From Paludibacterium purpuratum (lineage in GTDB: Bacteria; Pseudomonadota; Gammaproteobacteria; Burkholderiales; Chromobacteriaceae), in the NCBI RefSeq assembly GCF_004363805.1, contig NZ_SNZP01000001.1:292690-356689 (forward strand): a stretch of 64,000 bases of DNA, given 5' to 3'. Made by a program: the position numbers and the translations under genes. Positions 34,187-43,269 of the stretch are shown here, piece by piece. Position 1 is the stretch's first letter; every line of letters begins with the position of its first letter. The notes beneath the pieces were generated by a model. The model had not been told where the DNA came from and did no database searches. It saw only the letters and a program-made list of their open reading frames with translations.

Positions 34187-34263
34187 TGGGGTGGATGATG
34201 GGGCTCGAACCCACGACAACCGGAATCACAATCCGGGACTCTACCAACTGAGCTACATCCACC
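34187..34263 (-). tRNA. tRNA-His (GTG), copy 1
   Basis: Same sequence as the copy 124 bp away; CCA encoded; G-1:C73 pair present. Part of the Pro-Arg-His-His operon. Confidence 0.97.
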
Positions 34264-34289
34264 ACTGAAAAAACACTACTGCCGTAATC

Positions 34290-34366
34290 TGGCGCGCCCG
34301 ACAGGACTCGAACCTGTAACCCCCGGCTTAGAAGGCCGGTGCTCTATCCGGTTGAGCTACGGGCAC
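34290..34366 (-). tRNA. tRNA-Arg (TCT)
   Basis: Acceptor stem GTGCCCG pairs with CGGGCGC (one T-G pair). The anticodon loop CTTCTAA gives anticodon TCT. TTCGAGT T-loop and CCA encoded. Confidence 0.97.
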
Positions 34367-34385
34367 GTTCCGTCAGACTCGTTTC

Positions 34386-34462
34386 TGGTCGGGGCGGTGG
34401 GATTCGAACTCACGACCACCTGGTCCCAAACCAGGTGCGCTACCGGGCTGCGCTACGCCCCG
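34386..34462 (-). tRNA. tRNA-Pro (TGG)
   Basis: Acceptor stem CGGGGCG with CGCCCCG, anticodon loop TTTGGGA (TGG), TTCGAAT T-loop, CCA encoded. First tRNA after the promoter. Confidence 0.97.
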
Positions 34463-34477
34463 ACTACAGAGTCGGCA

Positions 34478-34506
34478 ACTATACGGATCGAGCCCCACGC
34501 TGTCAA
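34478..34506 (-). promoter_or_regulatory. Sigma-70 promoter of the tRNA operon
   Basis: On the minus strand TTGACA (34506-34501), a 17-bp spacer and TATAGT (34483-34478), 16 bp before tRNA-Pro. It is an almost ideal strong promoter and lies back-to-back with the folD control region. Confidence 0.9.
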
Positions 34507-34575
34507 TACCCGTTGAGTACATGGACGTAAAAATGCGAGAATGAATATCTTTCTTGGCTGTTTATCGGGGGGCGT

Positions 34576-35433
34576 ATGACCGCACAACGCATTGATGGTA
34601 AAGCAGTCGCAACGCAAGTGACCGAGGCGGTTCGCCTGGCGGTGGCCGAGCGGCTGTCCGCCGGGAAGCGTGCGCCGGCCATCGCTTTCATTCTGGTGGG
34701 GGACGACCCGGCGTCGGCGTCGTACGTACGCGGCAAGAAACGCGCTTGCGAACAGACTGGCGTGCGGGCGTTAAGTGTCGAGTTGCCCGCCGATATCGCC
34801 GAGGATGCGCTATTGGCCGTGATCGATCGGTTGAATGCCGATGCGGCGGTCGACGGTATTTTGCTGCAGTTGCCGCTGCCGGCGCATTTGCCGCCGCAGC
34901 CTCTGCTTGAGCGCATCGACCCGGCCAAAGATGTGGATGGCCTTCATCCCTATAATGTGGGGCGCCTGGCGTGCAGGATGCCGCTGTCGCGCCCTTGTAC
35001 CCCGCGCGGGGTGATGACGCTCTTGGCGGCTTACGGCATCGATCCGACCGGCAGGAAGGCGGTGGTGGTCGGCGCATCGAATCTGGTCGGACGGCCACAG
35101 GCGTTGGAGCTGATGCTTGCGCGCGCCACGGTGACAGTGTGCCATCGTGCAACGCTCGATCTGGCGGATGAAGTGGCGCGGGCCGATATTCTGGTCGTGG
35201 CGGCCGGCGAGCCCAACCTGATCAAGGGCGCCTGGATCAAGCCCGGTGCGACGGTGATCGACGTCGGCATCAATCGCCTGGCGGACGGCAGCTTGTGCGG
35301 CGATGTCGAGTTCGAGGCGGCAAGCCAGCGCGCGGCATTCATCACGCCCGTGCCGGGCGGGGTCGGGCCGATGACCATCGCCAGTCTGATGCAAAACATC
35401 CTCGAGGCCGCCGAACGGCGCGATCCGGCCTGA
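34576..35433 (+). CDS. folD: Bifunctional methylenetetrahydrofolate dehydrogenase/cyclohydrolase
   Basis: Interconverts 5,10-methylene-, methenyl- and 10-formyl-tetrahydrofolate in the cytosol. 285 residues. Catalytic [13 protein letters not shown] holds the Tyr and Lys (~50-54). [10 protein letters not shown] carries the conserved Gln, [12 protein letters not shown] the Asp, and the NADP site is [12 protein letters not shown] as in E. coli FolD. The ending [16 protein letters not shown] is invariant in the family. A possible promoter is TTGAGT (34513) with GAGAAT (34537). purU follows 37 bp later on the same strand; its product uses the 10-formyl-THF that FolD makes. Confidence 0.96.
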   Translation: MTAQRIDGKAVATQVTEAVRLAVAERLSAGKRAPAIAFILVGDDPASASYVRGKKRACEQTGVRALSVELPADIAEDALLAVIDRLNADAAVDGILLQLPLPAHLPPQPLLERIDPAKDVDGLHPYNVGRLACRMPLSRPCTPRGVMTLLAAYGIDPTGRKAVVVGASNLVGRPQALELMLARATVTVCHRATLDLADEVARADILVVAAGEPNLIKGAWIKPGATVIDVGINRLADGSLCGDVEFEAASQRAAFITPVPGGVGPMTIASLMQNILEAAERRDPA

Positions 35434-35470
35434 CCCGCATACCTATATTGAGACGAAGAGATAGAACCTA

Positions 35471-36334
35471 ATGAGCCATGCCAAACACTCCGCCATTCTG
35501 CTGATCAGTTGCCCGGACAAGAAGGGGTTGGTTGCGGCGATCGCCAATTTCCTGATGACCTACAACGCGAGCATCATGCACGCCGACCAGCACCAGGACG
35601 ACAGCGAGCAGCTGTTTTTGATGCGGGTCGAATGGTCGCTTGACGGCTTTACCCTGCCGATGGACGACTTTGCCGCGGCCTTCCAGCCGATCGCCGCCGA
35701 GCACCAGATGACCTGGAGTGTCTCCTTGTCTAGCCGTAAGCCGCGCATGGCCATCATGGTGTCGCACTACGAACACTGCCTGGCCGACTTGCTGCACCGC
35801 TGGCGTATCGGCGAACTCAGCTGCGATATTCCGCTGATCGTCGCCAATCATGAGGACTGCCGTGCGCTGGCCGAATTCAACGGCATTCCGTTCCACCTGA
35901 TTCCGGTGTCCAAAGAGAACAAAGCCGAAGCCGAGGCCGCCGCTTGGCGGTTGTTCGACGAGGCCGGTGTCGATCTGATCGTCCTGGCGCGCTACATGCA
36001 GGTGCTGTCTCCGGCTTTCGTCGGGCGCTACCGCAGCCGCATCATCAACATCCATCACAGTTTTCTGCCGGCTTTCGACGGCGCCAAACCGTACCATCGC
36101 GCCTTTGCTCGCGGCGTCAAATTGATCGGTGCCACCAGCCACTACGTGACCGAGGTGCTCGACGATGGACCGATCATCGAGCAGGAAGTGACGCGGATAT
36201 CGCACCGCGACGATGTCGACGACCTGATTCAAAAGGGACGTGATTTGGAAAAGGTGGTGCTGTCGCGCGCCGTGCGCTGGCATCTGGACTACCGCATTCT
36301 CTCCTACGGCAACAAAACGGTGATTTTCGATTGA
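35471..36334 (+). CDS. purU: Formyltetrahydrofolate deformylase
   Basis: Hydrolyses 10-formyl-THF to formate and THF, balancing one-carbon pools and feeding formate to PurT. 287 residues: an N-terminal ACT domain (~7-85, ILLISCPDKKGLVAAIANFL) and a C-terminal formyl-transferase-like domain (~90-287) with the active-site INIHHSFLPAFDGAKPY (Asn, His) and TSHYVTEVLDDGPIIEQ (Asp). Closely follows folD. Confidence 0.96.
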   Translation: MSHAKHSAILLISCPDKKGLVAAIANFLMTYNASIMHADQHQDDSEQLFLMRVEWSLDGFTLPMDDFAAAFQPIAAEHQMTWSVSLSSRKPRMAIMVSHYEHCLADLLHRWRIGELSCDIPLIVANHEDCRALAEFNGIPFHLIPVSKENKAEAEAAAWRLFDEAGVDLIVLARYMQVLSPAFVGRYRSRIINIHHSFLPAFDGAKPYHRAFARGVKLIGATSHYVTEVLDDGPIIEQEVTRISHRDDVDDLIQKGRDLEKVVLSRAVRWHLDYRILSYGNKTVIFD

Positions 36335-36342
36335 GTGCGACC

Positions 36343-36993
36343 ATGAATCATTTGTTGGGCGATGCCCTCGACCTATACCGTTTTCGTGTCAAATCTCTGC
36401 TGGACTACCGCTATCCGTGGTGGCAGTTGGCTTTGTTGATTACCCTGTTCGGCCTGGTCATTAGCGGAGGAACGCCGGAGTTGGGCGGCAATTTGCCGGG
36501 GCGCATCGGCTTTTGCATCGCTTACAACTGGTTGGAGACGCTACTGTTCGTGCCGTTTATCGGCTTGTGGCTACGCGTGCCGCCGCTGCGCTTTTGCCAG
36601 CCGTTGCTGGCGATTAGTTTGCTCGGTAGCGGGCTGCAACTGCTGCAGCCGCTGGTGAGCTGGCTGCCCGGCGATGTGGCCGACGGCCTGCTGCTGGTGT
36701 CGATGGTCTATTCGATGCTGGTGTTGTGCAACGCGCTCTCGCGCGTGTCCGGCAGAGGACGGCTGTGGGCGGCGATCGGCGTACTGTTGTTTTCGCTGTG
36801 CTCGGCGTTCCTGATGCAGAGCGCCTGGTTCCTCGCCAGTCGCCAAGGATGGGTCGATGCACCGCTCAGCGCATGGAACCCTTTTGTCGGCTCGCAAGGC
36901 GCAAACGGCGATGTGTCGACGTCGACGTCGAGTAGCGATGCGGGCGACGACAAGCATGGCGCGGCCGACGATCAGCTGACCGTTATGCCTTGA
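36343..36993 (+). CDS. Multi-pass membrane protein of unknown function
   Basis: 216 residues from ATG 36343, 8 bp after purU. About five hydrophobic segments (e.g. WWQLALLITLFGLVISGG, PLLAISLLGSGLQLLQPLV, LLLVSMVYSMLVL, LWAAIGVLLFSLCSAFLM) are followed by a hydrophilic Ser/Asp-rich C-terminal tail (~185-216). The shape is Yip1-like but I do not recognise the family. Its 3' end overlaps the convergent MFS gene by 11 bp. A TTG codon at 36331 would make a start overlapping purU. Confidence 0.75.
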   Translation: MNHLLGDALDLYRFRVKSLLDYRYPWWQLALLITLFGLVISGGTPELGGNLPGRIGFCIAYNWLETLLFVPFIGLWLRVPPLRFCQPLLAISLLGSGLQLLQPLVSWLPGDVADGLLLVSMVYSMLVLCNALSRVSGRGRLWAAIGVLLFSLCSAFLMQSAWFLASRQGWVDAPLSAWNPFVGSQGANGDVSTSTSSSDAGDDKHGAADDQLTVMP

Positions 36994-38206
36994 CGCTCGA
37001 GCTGTCGCCGAAGGTGTCCCGGGCGAACAACGCAGGGAACCATCGGCGCCACAGCATCACCACCAGCAGCGTTCCCACGCCGCCCAAAACGACGGCCGGC
37101 ACGGTACCGAACCAGGCCGCCGTCACGCCCGACTCGAATTCCCCCAACTGATTGGAAGTGCCGATGAAAATGAAATTCACGGCGCTGACCCGACCGCGCA
37201 TGGCATCCGGGGTTTCCAACTGCACCAGCGATGAGCGGATCACCACACTGACCATGTCGCTCGCGCCCAGTACCACCAGCGATAGCAGCGACAGCAAGAA
37301 CCCGTGCGACAAACCGAAAACGATCGTACTCAGGCCGAATAAGGTGACGGCCCAGGCCATCTTGCGGCCGATATGGCGGCGTAGGGGGTGGCGCGCCAAA
37401 TAAAGCGACATGGCGAGCGCGCCGATGGCCGGGGCGGTTCGCAACAGCCCCAGCCCCCATGGACCGGTATGCAGAATGTCGCGCGCATAGACCGGCAATA
37501 GGGCGGTGGCGCCGCCCAACAGCACCGAGAACAGATCGAGCGAGATGGCGCCGAAAATGACAGGACGCGCGCGGATGAAGTGCACGCCGGCCAGGGCCGA
37601 TTGCAGGGTGATCGGCGCCTTGCTTGCCGAGCGAGTGCTTCCGGGCAGTCGATGAAGCCAGAAGGCCGCCAACAGGTAGGCTGCCATGCAACTGAAGTAC
37701 ACCTTGTCCGCGCCAAGCGCGAAAATCAGGCCGCCCGCGGCCGGCCCGACAATCACCGCCGTCTGGCGTGCCGAGGCGCCCAAGGCCAGTCCGCGCGGCA
37801 GGTGCGCTTCATCGATCAGTGTCGGCAGCAGCGATTGCATGCTGGGGGATTCGAAGGCGCGGGCCGCGCCGGTGAGCATCGCACAGGCAAAGATCAGCGG
37901 CAGATTCTGCAGATGGGTCAGGCAGGCCAGTGCCAGCACGGCTGCGCCGGCAGCCTGTAGGCATTGTGCGCCTTGCGCGATGCGCCGCCGGTCGAAGCGG
38001 TCGGCCGCTTGGCCGACGATCAGGGTCAATAGCAACTGCGGCGTGAATTGCGCCAGGCCGATCAAGCCGAGATAGAACACGCTGTGCGACAGCTCGTAGA
38101 CTTGCCAGCCGAACGCGACGGCCAGCATTTGATAGGACAGGGTCGAGCAGCTTTGGCTCGCCAGGAATCGTGGCAGTCGACGTAGTGGCGCGGGTTCGGT
38201 TGGCAT
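36983..38206 (-). CDS. MFS transporter (EntS/MFS_3-like)
   Basis: 407 residues, about 12 helices. VGQAADRFDRRRIAQGAQCL is the motif A loop between helices 2 and 3. The pattern (SQSCSTLSYQMLAVAFGWQV at the start, RGRVSAVNFIFIGTSNQLGE late) matches the MFS_3 group that includes siderophore and macrolide exporters. Substrate unknown; no siderophore genes nearby. Confidence 0.87.
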   Translation of the reverse strand: MPTEPAPLRRLPRFLASQSCSTLSYQMLAVAFGWQVYELSHSVFYLGLIGLAQFTPQLLLTLIVGQAADRFDRRRIAQGAQCLQAAGAAVLALACLTHLQNLPLIFACAMLTGAARAFESPSMQSLLPTLIDEAHLPRGLALGASARQTAVIVGPAAGGLIFALGADKVYFSCMAAYLLAAFWLHRLPGSTRSASKAPITLQSALAGVHFIRARPVIFGAISLDLFSVLLGGATALLPVYARDILHTGPWGLGLLRTAPAIGALAMSLYLARHPLRRHIGRKMAWAVTLFGLSTIVFGLSHGFLLSLLSLVVLGASDMVSVVIRSSLVQLETPDAMRGRVSAVNFIFIGTSNQLGEFESGVTAAWFGTVPAVVLGGVGTLLVVMLWRRWFPALFARDTFGDSSSVKA

Positions 38207-39032
38207 CAGGATAGGGGTGGAAATGGCATAAATCGGGGGACGATTTTAACCGCGATCGGGTGAAATTGGCCAATCATATGCCTGCGACATGGCGAAGCCG
38301 CTTGGCCGCATGCCGTGACAAATCGCTGCTTGAGAGGGTTGCAAGGCACGCAATGCCATCGTTGGGCGTAGAGAGGCTTGCCGCTTTGGCAGAGTGAATA
38401 ACTTATTCGCAGGGTCGCCGAATTAGATATCGTATTGGCAAATGGCTAATTTAAAAATTTACTATAAATTTCCTGATTTATCAGATTATTTGCCAATGGC
38501 ATGTCATGTCGCAATTACGAAAGAATGCTTCCTTATCAGGATGTTCCGTCTATGGGGCGTTTGTCGAAAATCAAACAAAAACAAATTGTTCTATAGAATA
38601 ATGAGCGCCGTCGTATAGGCTTTAATCAGTCTATTTCCTCCGAAGCGTGCTTGCGGATAGAAAAGACGGGCAGTAGCTTGCCGCGGGATTTTTCTCGCGG
38701 CGCCCAGTCATTGCCGCGTGGTTGCGAGTGGCGGGAATTTTCTACGTTCCCGTGTCGCACGGATATATTTCCGGTTCTCGCCAAAGAAATCAGTGAAGCG
38801 AACGCTGATATAAAATCTACCCCATAGATGCTTCGTCGTGAGTGTCGCGATCAATGTTTATTTCCGGTCGCCTCATGTTTTTTTCGAAGCGTACCACTAT
38901 AGACGTTGCGAACCAGAAAACCGGCCGGCCTGTTAATGGTGTTTTGCTGCCACAGCGCCGAGTTAATTTAGAAAGAGCTGCAGATCGACTGCGAGGTCGA
39001 CGCGCCGCTCTCCAACCCAAGGTAGGATAAAC
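38207..39032 (+). other. 826-bp gene-poor leader region of the ornithine decarboxylase gene
   Basis: Visibly AT-rich between about 38400 and 38620. It holds an inverted repeat ATTGGCAAAT (38434-38443) / ATTTGCCAAT (38488-38497), an internal CTGAT/ATCAG palindrome (38473-38484), and a GCCGCG/CGCGGC hairpin (38680-38685 with 38696-38701). Two short open frames are present: 38828-38902 (24 codons, MLRRECRDQCLFPVASCFFR...) and 38854-39030 (ending 2 bp before the decarboxylase start); neither has a clear ribosome site. A regulated promoter and a leader-peptide attenuator, as known for E. coli speF, are possible but unproven. Confidence 0.5.
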
Positions 39033-41195
39033 ATGACTTATTTGAAAGTAGCGGTAGGTTCGGCGCCCTCGACTTGCTTCGACACCACGCGCGCGCTGGT
39101 TAACCTGTCGGAAACCGACTTTACCGACGTGGGTGCTGTTGTTCTGGGCATGGAAGACGTTGCCGCCGGCCGTATCGCCGAGTTGGCCGCCAAGGGTCTG
39201 GACATTCCGGTTTTCGTCGTGACCGGCTGCCACCAACAACTGCCGGCTGATTTGCTCAAGAGCATCAGCGGCGTGATCGAACTGGGCAAGCAGTCCGCCG
39301 TTCACTATGGTCGTCAGGTCGAAACCGCGCTGACCAAGTACGAAGCCAGCCTGTTCCCGCCGTTCTTCGGCATGCTCAAGCAATACGTCGAAATGGGCAA
39401 TTCGGCCTTCGACTGCCCGGGACACCAAGGCGGTCAATTCTTCCGTAAGCACCCGGCCGGCCGCCAGTTCTTCGAATTCTTCGGCGAAACCCTGTTCCGC
39501 GCCGACCTGTGCAACGCCGACGTCAAGCTGGGCGACCTGCTGATTCACGAAGGCGCGCCGCACGATGCGCAAGCTTACGCTGCCAAGGTTTACAACGCCG
39601 ACAAGACCTATTTCGTTCTGAACGGCACTTCCGCTTCCAACAAAGTGGTATGTAACGCGCTGCTGGCTCGTGGCGACCTGGTTCTGTTCGACCGCAACAA
39701 CCACAAGTCCAACCACCACGGTGCCCTGATCCAAGCCGGCGCAACCCCGGTTTACCTGGAAACCGCGCGTAACCCGTTCGGCTTCATCGGCGGCATCGAC
39801 GCACATTGCTTCAATGAAGAATACCTGCGCGCCCAGATCGCCGAAGTGGCTCCGGAACGCGCCAAGGAAGAACGTCCGTTCCGCCTGGCCATCATTCAGT
39901 TGGGCACCTACGACGGCACCATCTACAACGCTCGCCAAGTCGTCGACAAGATCGGCCACCTGTGCGATTACATCCTGTTCGACTCGGCTTGGGTTGGTTA
40001 CGAACAATTCATCCCGATGATGAAGGACTGCTCGCCGCTGTTGCTGGATCTGACCGAGAAGGATCCTGGCATCATCGTGACCCAGTCGGTTCACAAGCAA
40101 CAAGCCGGTTTCTCGCAAACCTCGCAGATTCACAAGAAGGACAAGCACATCAAGGGTCAGAAGCGCTACTGCAACCACAAGCGCTTCAACAACGCCTTCA
40201 TGCTGCACGCTTCCACCAGCCCGTTCTATGCGCTGTTTGCCGCGCTGGACGTGAACGCCAAGATGCACGAAGGCGAACTGGGCCGCAAGCTGTGGGCCGA
40301 TTGCGTGAAGATCGGTATCGAAACCCGCAAGTTGCTGCTCTCCGCTTGCAAGCACATCCGTCCGTTCGTTCCGGTCACGGTCGACGGCAAGAAGTGGCAA
40401 GATCACGACACCGAAACGATGGCCAACGATCTGCGCTTCTTCGAGTTCCAGCCGGGTGAAAAGTGGCACGCCTTCGAAGGCTACGAAAAGGGCCAATACT
40501 TCGTTGACCCGTGCAAGCTGCTGTTGACCACCCCGGGTATCGATGCCGCGACCGGCAAGTACACCGAATTCGGTGTGCCGGCCACCATCCTGGCCAACTT
40601 CCTGCGCGAAAACAACATCGTGCCGGAGAAGTGCGACCTGAACTCGATCCTGTTCTTGATGACCCCGGCAGAAGACATGGGCAAGATGCAGCACCTGGTT
40701 GCCCAGATCGCCCGCTTCGAACGCTTCCTGGACGAAGATGCGCCGCTGTCCGAAGTACTGCCGACCGTGTATGCCAACAACGAAGAACGTTATCGCGGCT
40801 ACACCATCCGTCAGCTGTGCCAGGAAATGCACAACCTGTATGTCAGCCGCGACGTGAAGCAGCTGCAGAAGGAAATGTTCCGCAAGGCGATGCTGCCGAA
40901 GGCCGCGAAGAACCCGCAAGACGCCAACATCGAGTTTGTTCGTGGCAACGTCGAGCTGATCGCGCTGGACAAGTCCGAAGGCCGTACCGCAGCCGAAGGC
41001 GCATTGCCGTACCCGCCGGGCGTGCTGTGCATGGTTCCGGGCGAAGTATGGGGCGGTGCCGCACTGAAGTACTTCCTGGCTCTGGAAGAAGGCATCAACT
41101 TGCTGCCGGGCTTCTCGCCGGAACTGCAAGGCGTTTACATCCAACAGGATGAAGACGGCCGCAAGCGCGCTTACGGTTACATGCTGAACAAGTAA
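39033..41195 (+). CDS. speF: Ornithine decarboxylase (SpeC/SpeF type)
   Basis: Converts ornithine to putrescine with PLP in the cytosol; used for polyamine supply and acid resistance. 720 residues. An N-terminal wing domain (~1-105) is followed by the fold-I catalytic core, with PLP-lysine in VTQSVHKQQAGFSQTSQIHK (Lys ~355) and DSAWVGYEQF carrying the Asp of the cofactor pocket. LFDRNNHKSNHHGALIQAG and FDCPGHQGGQFF are near-identical to E. coli SpeC/SpeF, and the C-terminal domain ends GFSPELQGVYIQ. AAGGTAGGA is its ribosome site. Codon use is strongly biased, suggesting high expression. No adjacent potE antiporter gene, unlike E. coli speF. Confidence 0.93.
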   Translation: MTYLKVAVGSAPSTCFDTTRALVNLSETDFTDVGAVVLGMEDVAAGRIAELAAKGLDIPVFVVTGCHQQLPADLLKSISGVIELGKQSAVHYGRQVETALTKYEASLFPPFFGMLKQYVEMGNSAFDCPGHQGGQFFRKHPAGRQFFEFFGETLFRADLCNADVKLGDLLIHEGAPHDAQAYAAKVYNADKTYFVLNGTSASNKVVCNALLARGDLVLFDRNNHKSNHHGALIQAGATPVYLETARNPFGFIGGIDAHCFNEEYLRAQIAEVAPERAKEERPFRLAIIQLGTYDGTIYNARQVVDKIGHLCDYILFDSAWVGYEQFIPMMKDCSPLLLDLTEKDPGIIVTQSVHKQQAGFSQTSQIHKKDKHIKGQKRYCNHKRFNNAFMLHASTSPFYALFAALDVNAKMHEGELGRKLWADCVKIGIETRKLLLSACKHIRPFVPVTVDGKKWQDHDTETMANDLRFFEFQPGEKWHAFEGYEKGQYFVDPCKLLLTTPGIDAATGKYTEFGVPATILANFLRENNIVPEKCDLNSILFLMTPAEDMGKMQHLVAQIARFERFLDEDAPLSEVLPTVYANNEERYRGYTIRQLCQEMHNLYVSRDVKQLQKEMFRKAMLPKAAKNPQDANIEFVRGNVELIALDKSEGRTAAEGALPYPPGVLCMVPGEVWGGAALKYFLALEEGINLLPGFSPELQGVYIQQDEDGRKRAYGYMLNK

Positions 41196-41220
41196 TCGGT
41201 CTTTGACTGGACGTATGAAA

Positions 41221-41251
41221 GCCGACCGGGCTCGCCCGGTCGGCTTTTTTT
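41221..41251 (+). terminator. Intrinsic terminator after ornithine decarboxylase
   Basis: GCCGACCGGG, loop CTCG, CCCGGTCGGC, then seven T residues. Confidence 0.95.
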
Positions 41252-41340
41252 ATCCCTGATTTTGATATGGTTAATGCCGGGTTAAGAATGAATGGCTAGC
41301 CTAGGGGGCCTATATATCTCACTGCCATGGAGTCTAGCGA

Positions 41341-41760
41341 ATGAAGAAGTCCACCCTGATCGCGGCGCTATTGCTCGCCGCCGCCGGCGCAAGCGCCTTC
41401 GCAAGCCCGGCTAGCGAACGTCGCACGGTGTTCAAGCATTACAAGCAGTCGTTGGGTAGCATGAACAAGATGCTCAATGCCGGTAATTTCGATAAGGCGC
41501 AGTTCGCGTCGGCCGCGACGGCGCTACAGGCCGAAGCCCACACCCCCTGGCAATACTTCCCTGCCGGCAGTGCCAGCCGCGATACCCGTAACGAAATCTG
41601 GAGCGATCCGCAGGGTTTCAATAAGGCGACCAAAGACTTCGAAGCCAAGGTCGGTAAGCTGAATCAGGTCGCGGCCGGCGGCGATGTCGCGCAGATTCGC
41701 GCCAGCTTCCGCGCGGTGCAGCAGTCCTGTAAGGCGTGCCACGACACCTACCGCAACTAA
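41341..41760 (+). CDS. Periplasmic cytochrome c' type protein
   Basis: 139 residues with signal peptide (LIAALLLAAAGASAFA, cleaved near SPASERR). A four-helix pattern ends with the c-type heme motif in QQSCKACHDTYRN (CKACH ~131-135), as in cytochrome c'/c556. QYFPAGSASRDTRNEIW is the usual mid-protein loop. Possible roles are electron carrier or NO binding; the precise role is unknown. A GGAG lies upstream of the ATG. Confidence 0.88.
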   Translation: MKKSTLIAALLLAAAGASAFASPASERRTVFKHYKQSLGSMNKMLNAGNFDKAQFASAATALQAEAHTPWQYFPAGSASRDTRNEIWSDPQGFNKATKDFEAKVGKLNQVAAGGDVAQIRASFRAVQQSCKACHDTYRN

Positions 41761-41779
41761 TCGGCGGTCTGTCCGCGTT

Positions 41780-42343
41780 TCACGACTTTTTGCGCTGGCG
41801 CATGAAGGTGCGCCAGCCATGCCATCCCCACAGCAAGCCCACCAGTCCCAGCATGGCCAGCCACTGATAGCGGCCGAGATCGGCAAAAAGCAGGTGTGCC
41901 GTTGCGCCGAACAGATAGCCTGTGCCGGCAACCAGCGGCGCCCAGATGGCCGCCCCGATCATGTTGAACAGCATGAAGCGCGTCACCGGCACGCCGCTAT
42001 TGCCGATGATGATCGGCCCGGCAATGCGTAGACCGTACATGAAACGGATCGATACAATGATGCCGCGCTGGTGGCGCAACAACAGCACGTTGACCCGGTC
42101 GACCTGGGCCGCGAGACGCGGGTAGCGGGCGATCAGGCGCGCACCAAGATATTTCCCCAATAGAAAGAACAGCAGATCGCCTAGGCTTCCGGCGAGGAAG
42201 GCGAGCGCCACGACCAGGGCAAAGGATAGGTAACCCTGTCGCGCTGCGAAGCCGGCCAACAGTAGGATGGTCTCGCCTTCGAGCAAACAGCCGACGAGCA
42301 CGGCCCAATAGCCGTAGCTGACTAATAAATAGGACAAATCCAT
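41780..42343 (-). CDS. DedA/VTT family membrane protein
   Basis: 187 residues with four to five helices. LLEGETILLLAGFAARQGYL near residues 20-39 (acidic E and G-rich re-entrant loop) and RFMYGLRIAGPIIIGNSGVP (~102-121, conserved R) are hallmarks of DedA proteins, implicated in undecaprenyl-phosphate or phospholipid flipping and in proton-motive-force balance. Single gene between convergent cytochrome c' and the divergent binding protein gene. Confidence 0.88.
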   Translation of the reverse strand: MDLSYLLVSYGYWAVLVGCLLEGETILLLAGFAARQGYLSFALVVALAFLAGSLGDLLFFLLGKYLGARLIARYPRLAAQVDRVNVLLLRHQRGIIVSIRFMYGLRIAGPIIIGNSGVPVTRFMLFNMIGAAIWAPLVAGTGYLFGATAHLLFADLGRYQWLAMLGLVGLLWGWHGWRTFMRQRKKS

Positions 42344-42475
42344 TATCTGCGTGAAAGAGATATGCGGGGGACTATGATAAGTTTAACAGACTAGCTCCGA
42401 TGACAATGCAGGCTTCCCGACTGTGTCTTGCCTGATCGATTCCTATGCACCCAATCCGACGAGGTTTGAAGAATC

Positions 42476-43261
42476 ATGCGCTGGATCCGCCTAATCGCTT
42501 TGCCCTTTATGTTGTTGGCCGGCCCGCTATGCCTGGCGCAGCAGAGCGAACTCAGCATTACCCTGTCCAACGACGAATATCCGCCTTACGTCGGCGAAAA
42601 ACTGCCCGGTTACGGCCTGCTGTCACGCATCGTTACCGAGGCGTTCAAGTTACAGCAGGTCAATGTGCGCTATGTGTTCTACCCCAATAACCGTACTTTG
42701 CAGTCCGCGCGCACCGGCGCGGCGGACGGTAGTTTAGGTTGGGCCAAGACTCCCGAACGCGAACGGGATTTGCTGTACACCGACCCGGTGATGAATTTGA
42801 GCATGGTGTTCTTCCAGCGCAAGAAGCATCCGGTGCCATGGAAGCGTTTACAGGATCTGGCGGGCGCCCGTATTGGTATTACCAGCGGCAACACCTACTC
42901 GGAAGACTTCAGTCGTCTGCAGCAGGCGAAAGTGCTGACGGTCGAGGCAGCGCCGGACGATGTGTCTAATTTGCGCAAATTGCAGGCCGGCCATCTCGAT
43001 CTGTTCCCAATCGATTCGGAAGTCGGCTCGATGCTGCTCGTTCAGTCACTGCCACTTGCACAGCGCACGCAGATCGAGGCGCAGGAAACGCCATTCTGGA
43101 GCGCGCCGATGCATGTGGTGATCTGGAAGGGGCATCCGCAAGCGGCGGAGCTGGTGCGACGCTTCAACCTGGGTTTGCGCCAATTGCGGCGTTCGGGGGA
43201 GTTCGACCGGGTAGTCGAGACCACCCGCGAACAGATCTACCAACACATGGGCCAGAATTGA
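42476..43261 (+). CDS. Periplasmic solute-binding protein, family 3 type
   Basis: 261 residues with a signal peptide (LIALPFMLLAGPLCLAQ). SBP_bac_3-like fold: LSITLSNDEYPPYVGEKLPG opens the first lobe and SLGWAKTPERERDLLYTDPV crosses into the second, with GARIGITSGNTYSEDF later. No permease or ATPase gene is adjacent. Many such orphan proteins act as sensory or stand-alone binding proteins. Ligand unknown. Confidence 0.82.
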   Translation: MRWIRLIALPFMLLAGPLCLAQQSELSITLSNDEYPPYVGEKLPGYGLLSRIVTEAFKLQQVNVRYVFYPNNRTLQSARTGAADGSLGWAKTPERERDLLYTDPVMNLSMVFFQRKKHPVPWKRLQDLAGARIGITSGNTYSEDFSRLQQAKVLTVEAAPDDVSNLRKLQAGHLDLFPIDSEVGSMLLVQSLPLAQRTQIEAQETPFWSAPMHVVIWKGHPQAAELVRRFNLGLRQLRRSGEFDRVVETTREQIYQHMGQN

Positions 43262-43269
43262 AACGGGCC

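Noticed and set aside
34063..34462. tRNA genes as an attachment site for a mobile element
   Set aside because: No integrase or duplicated tRNA 3' end lies nearby; the duplicated tRNA-His is a complete tandem copy.
38817..41144. A long antisense open frame across ornithine decarboxylase (about 775 codons)
   Set aside because: Same kind of shadow; the plus strand has an uninterrupted, motif-rich decarboxylase with a ribosome site and terminator.
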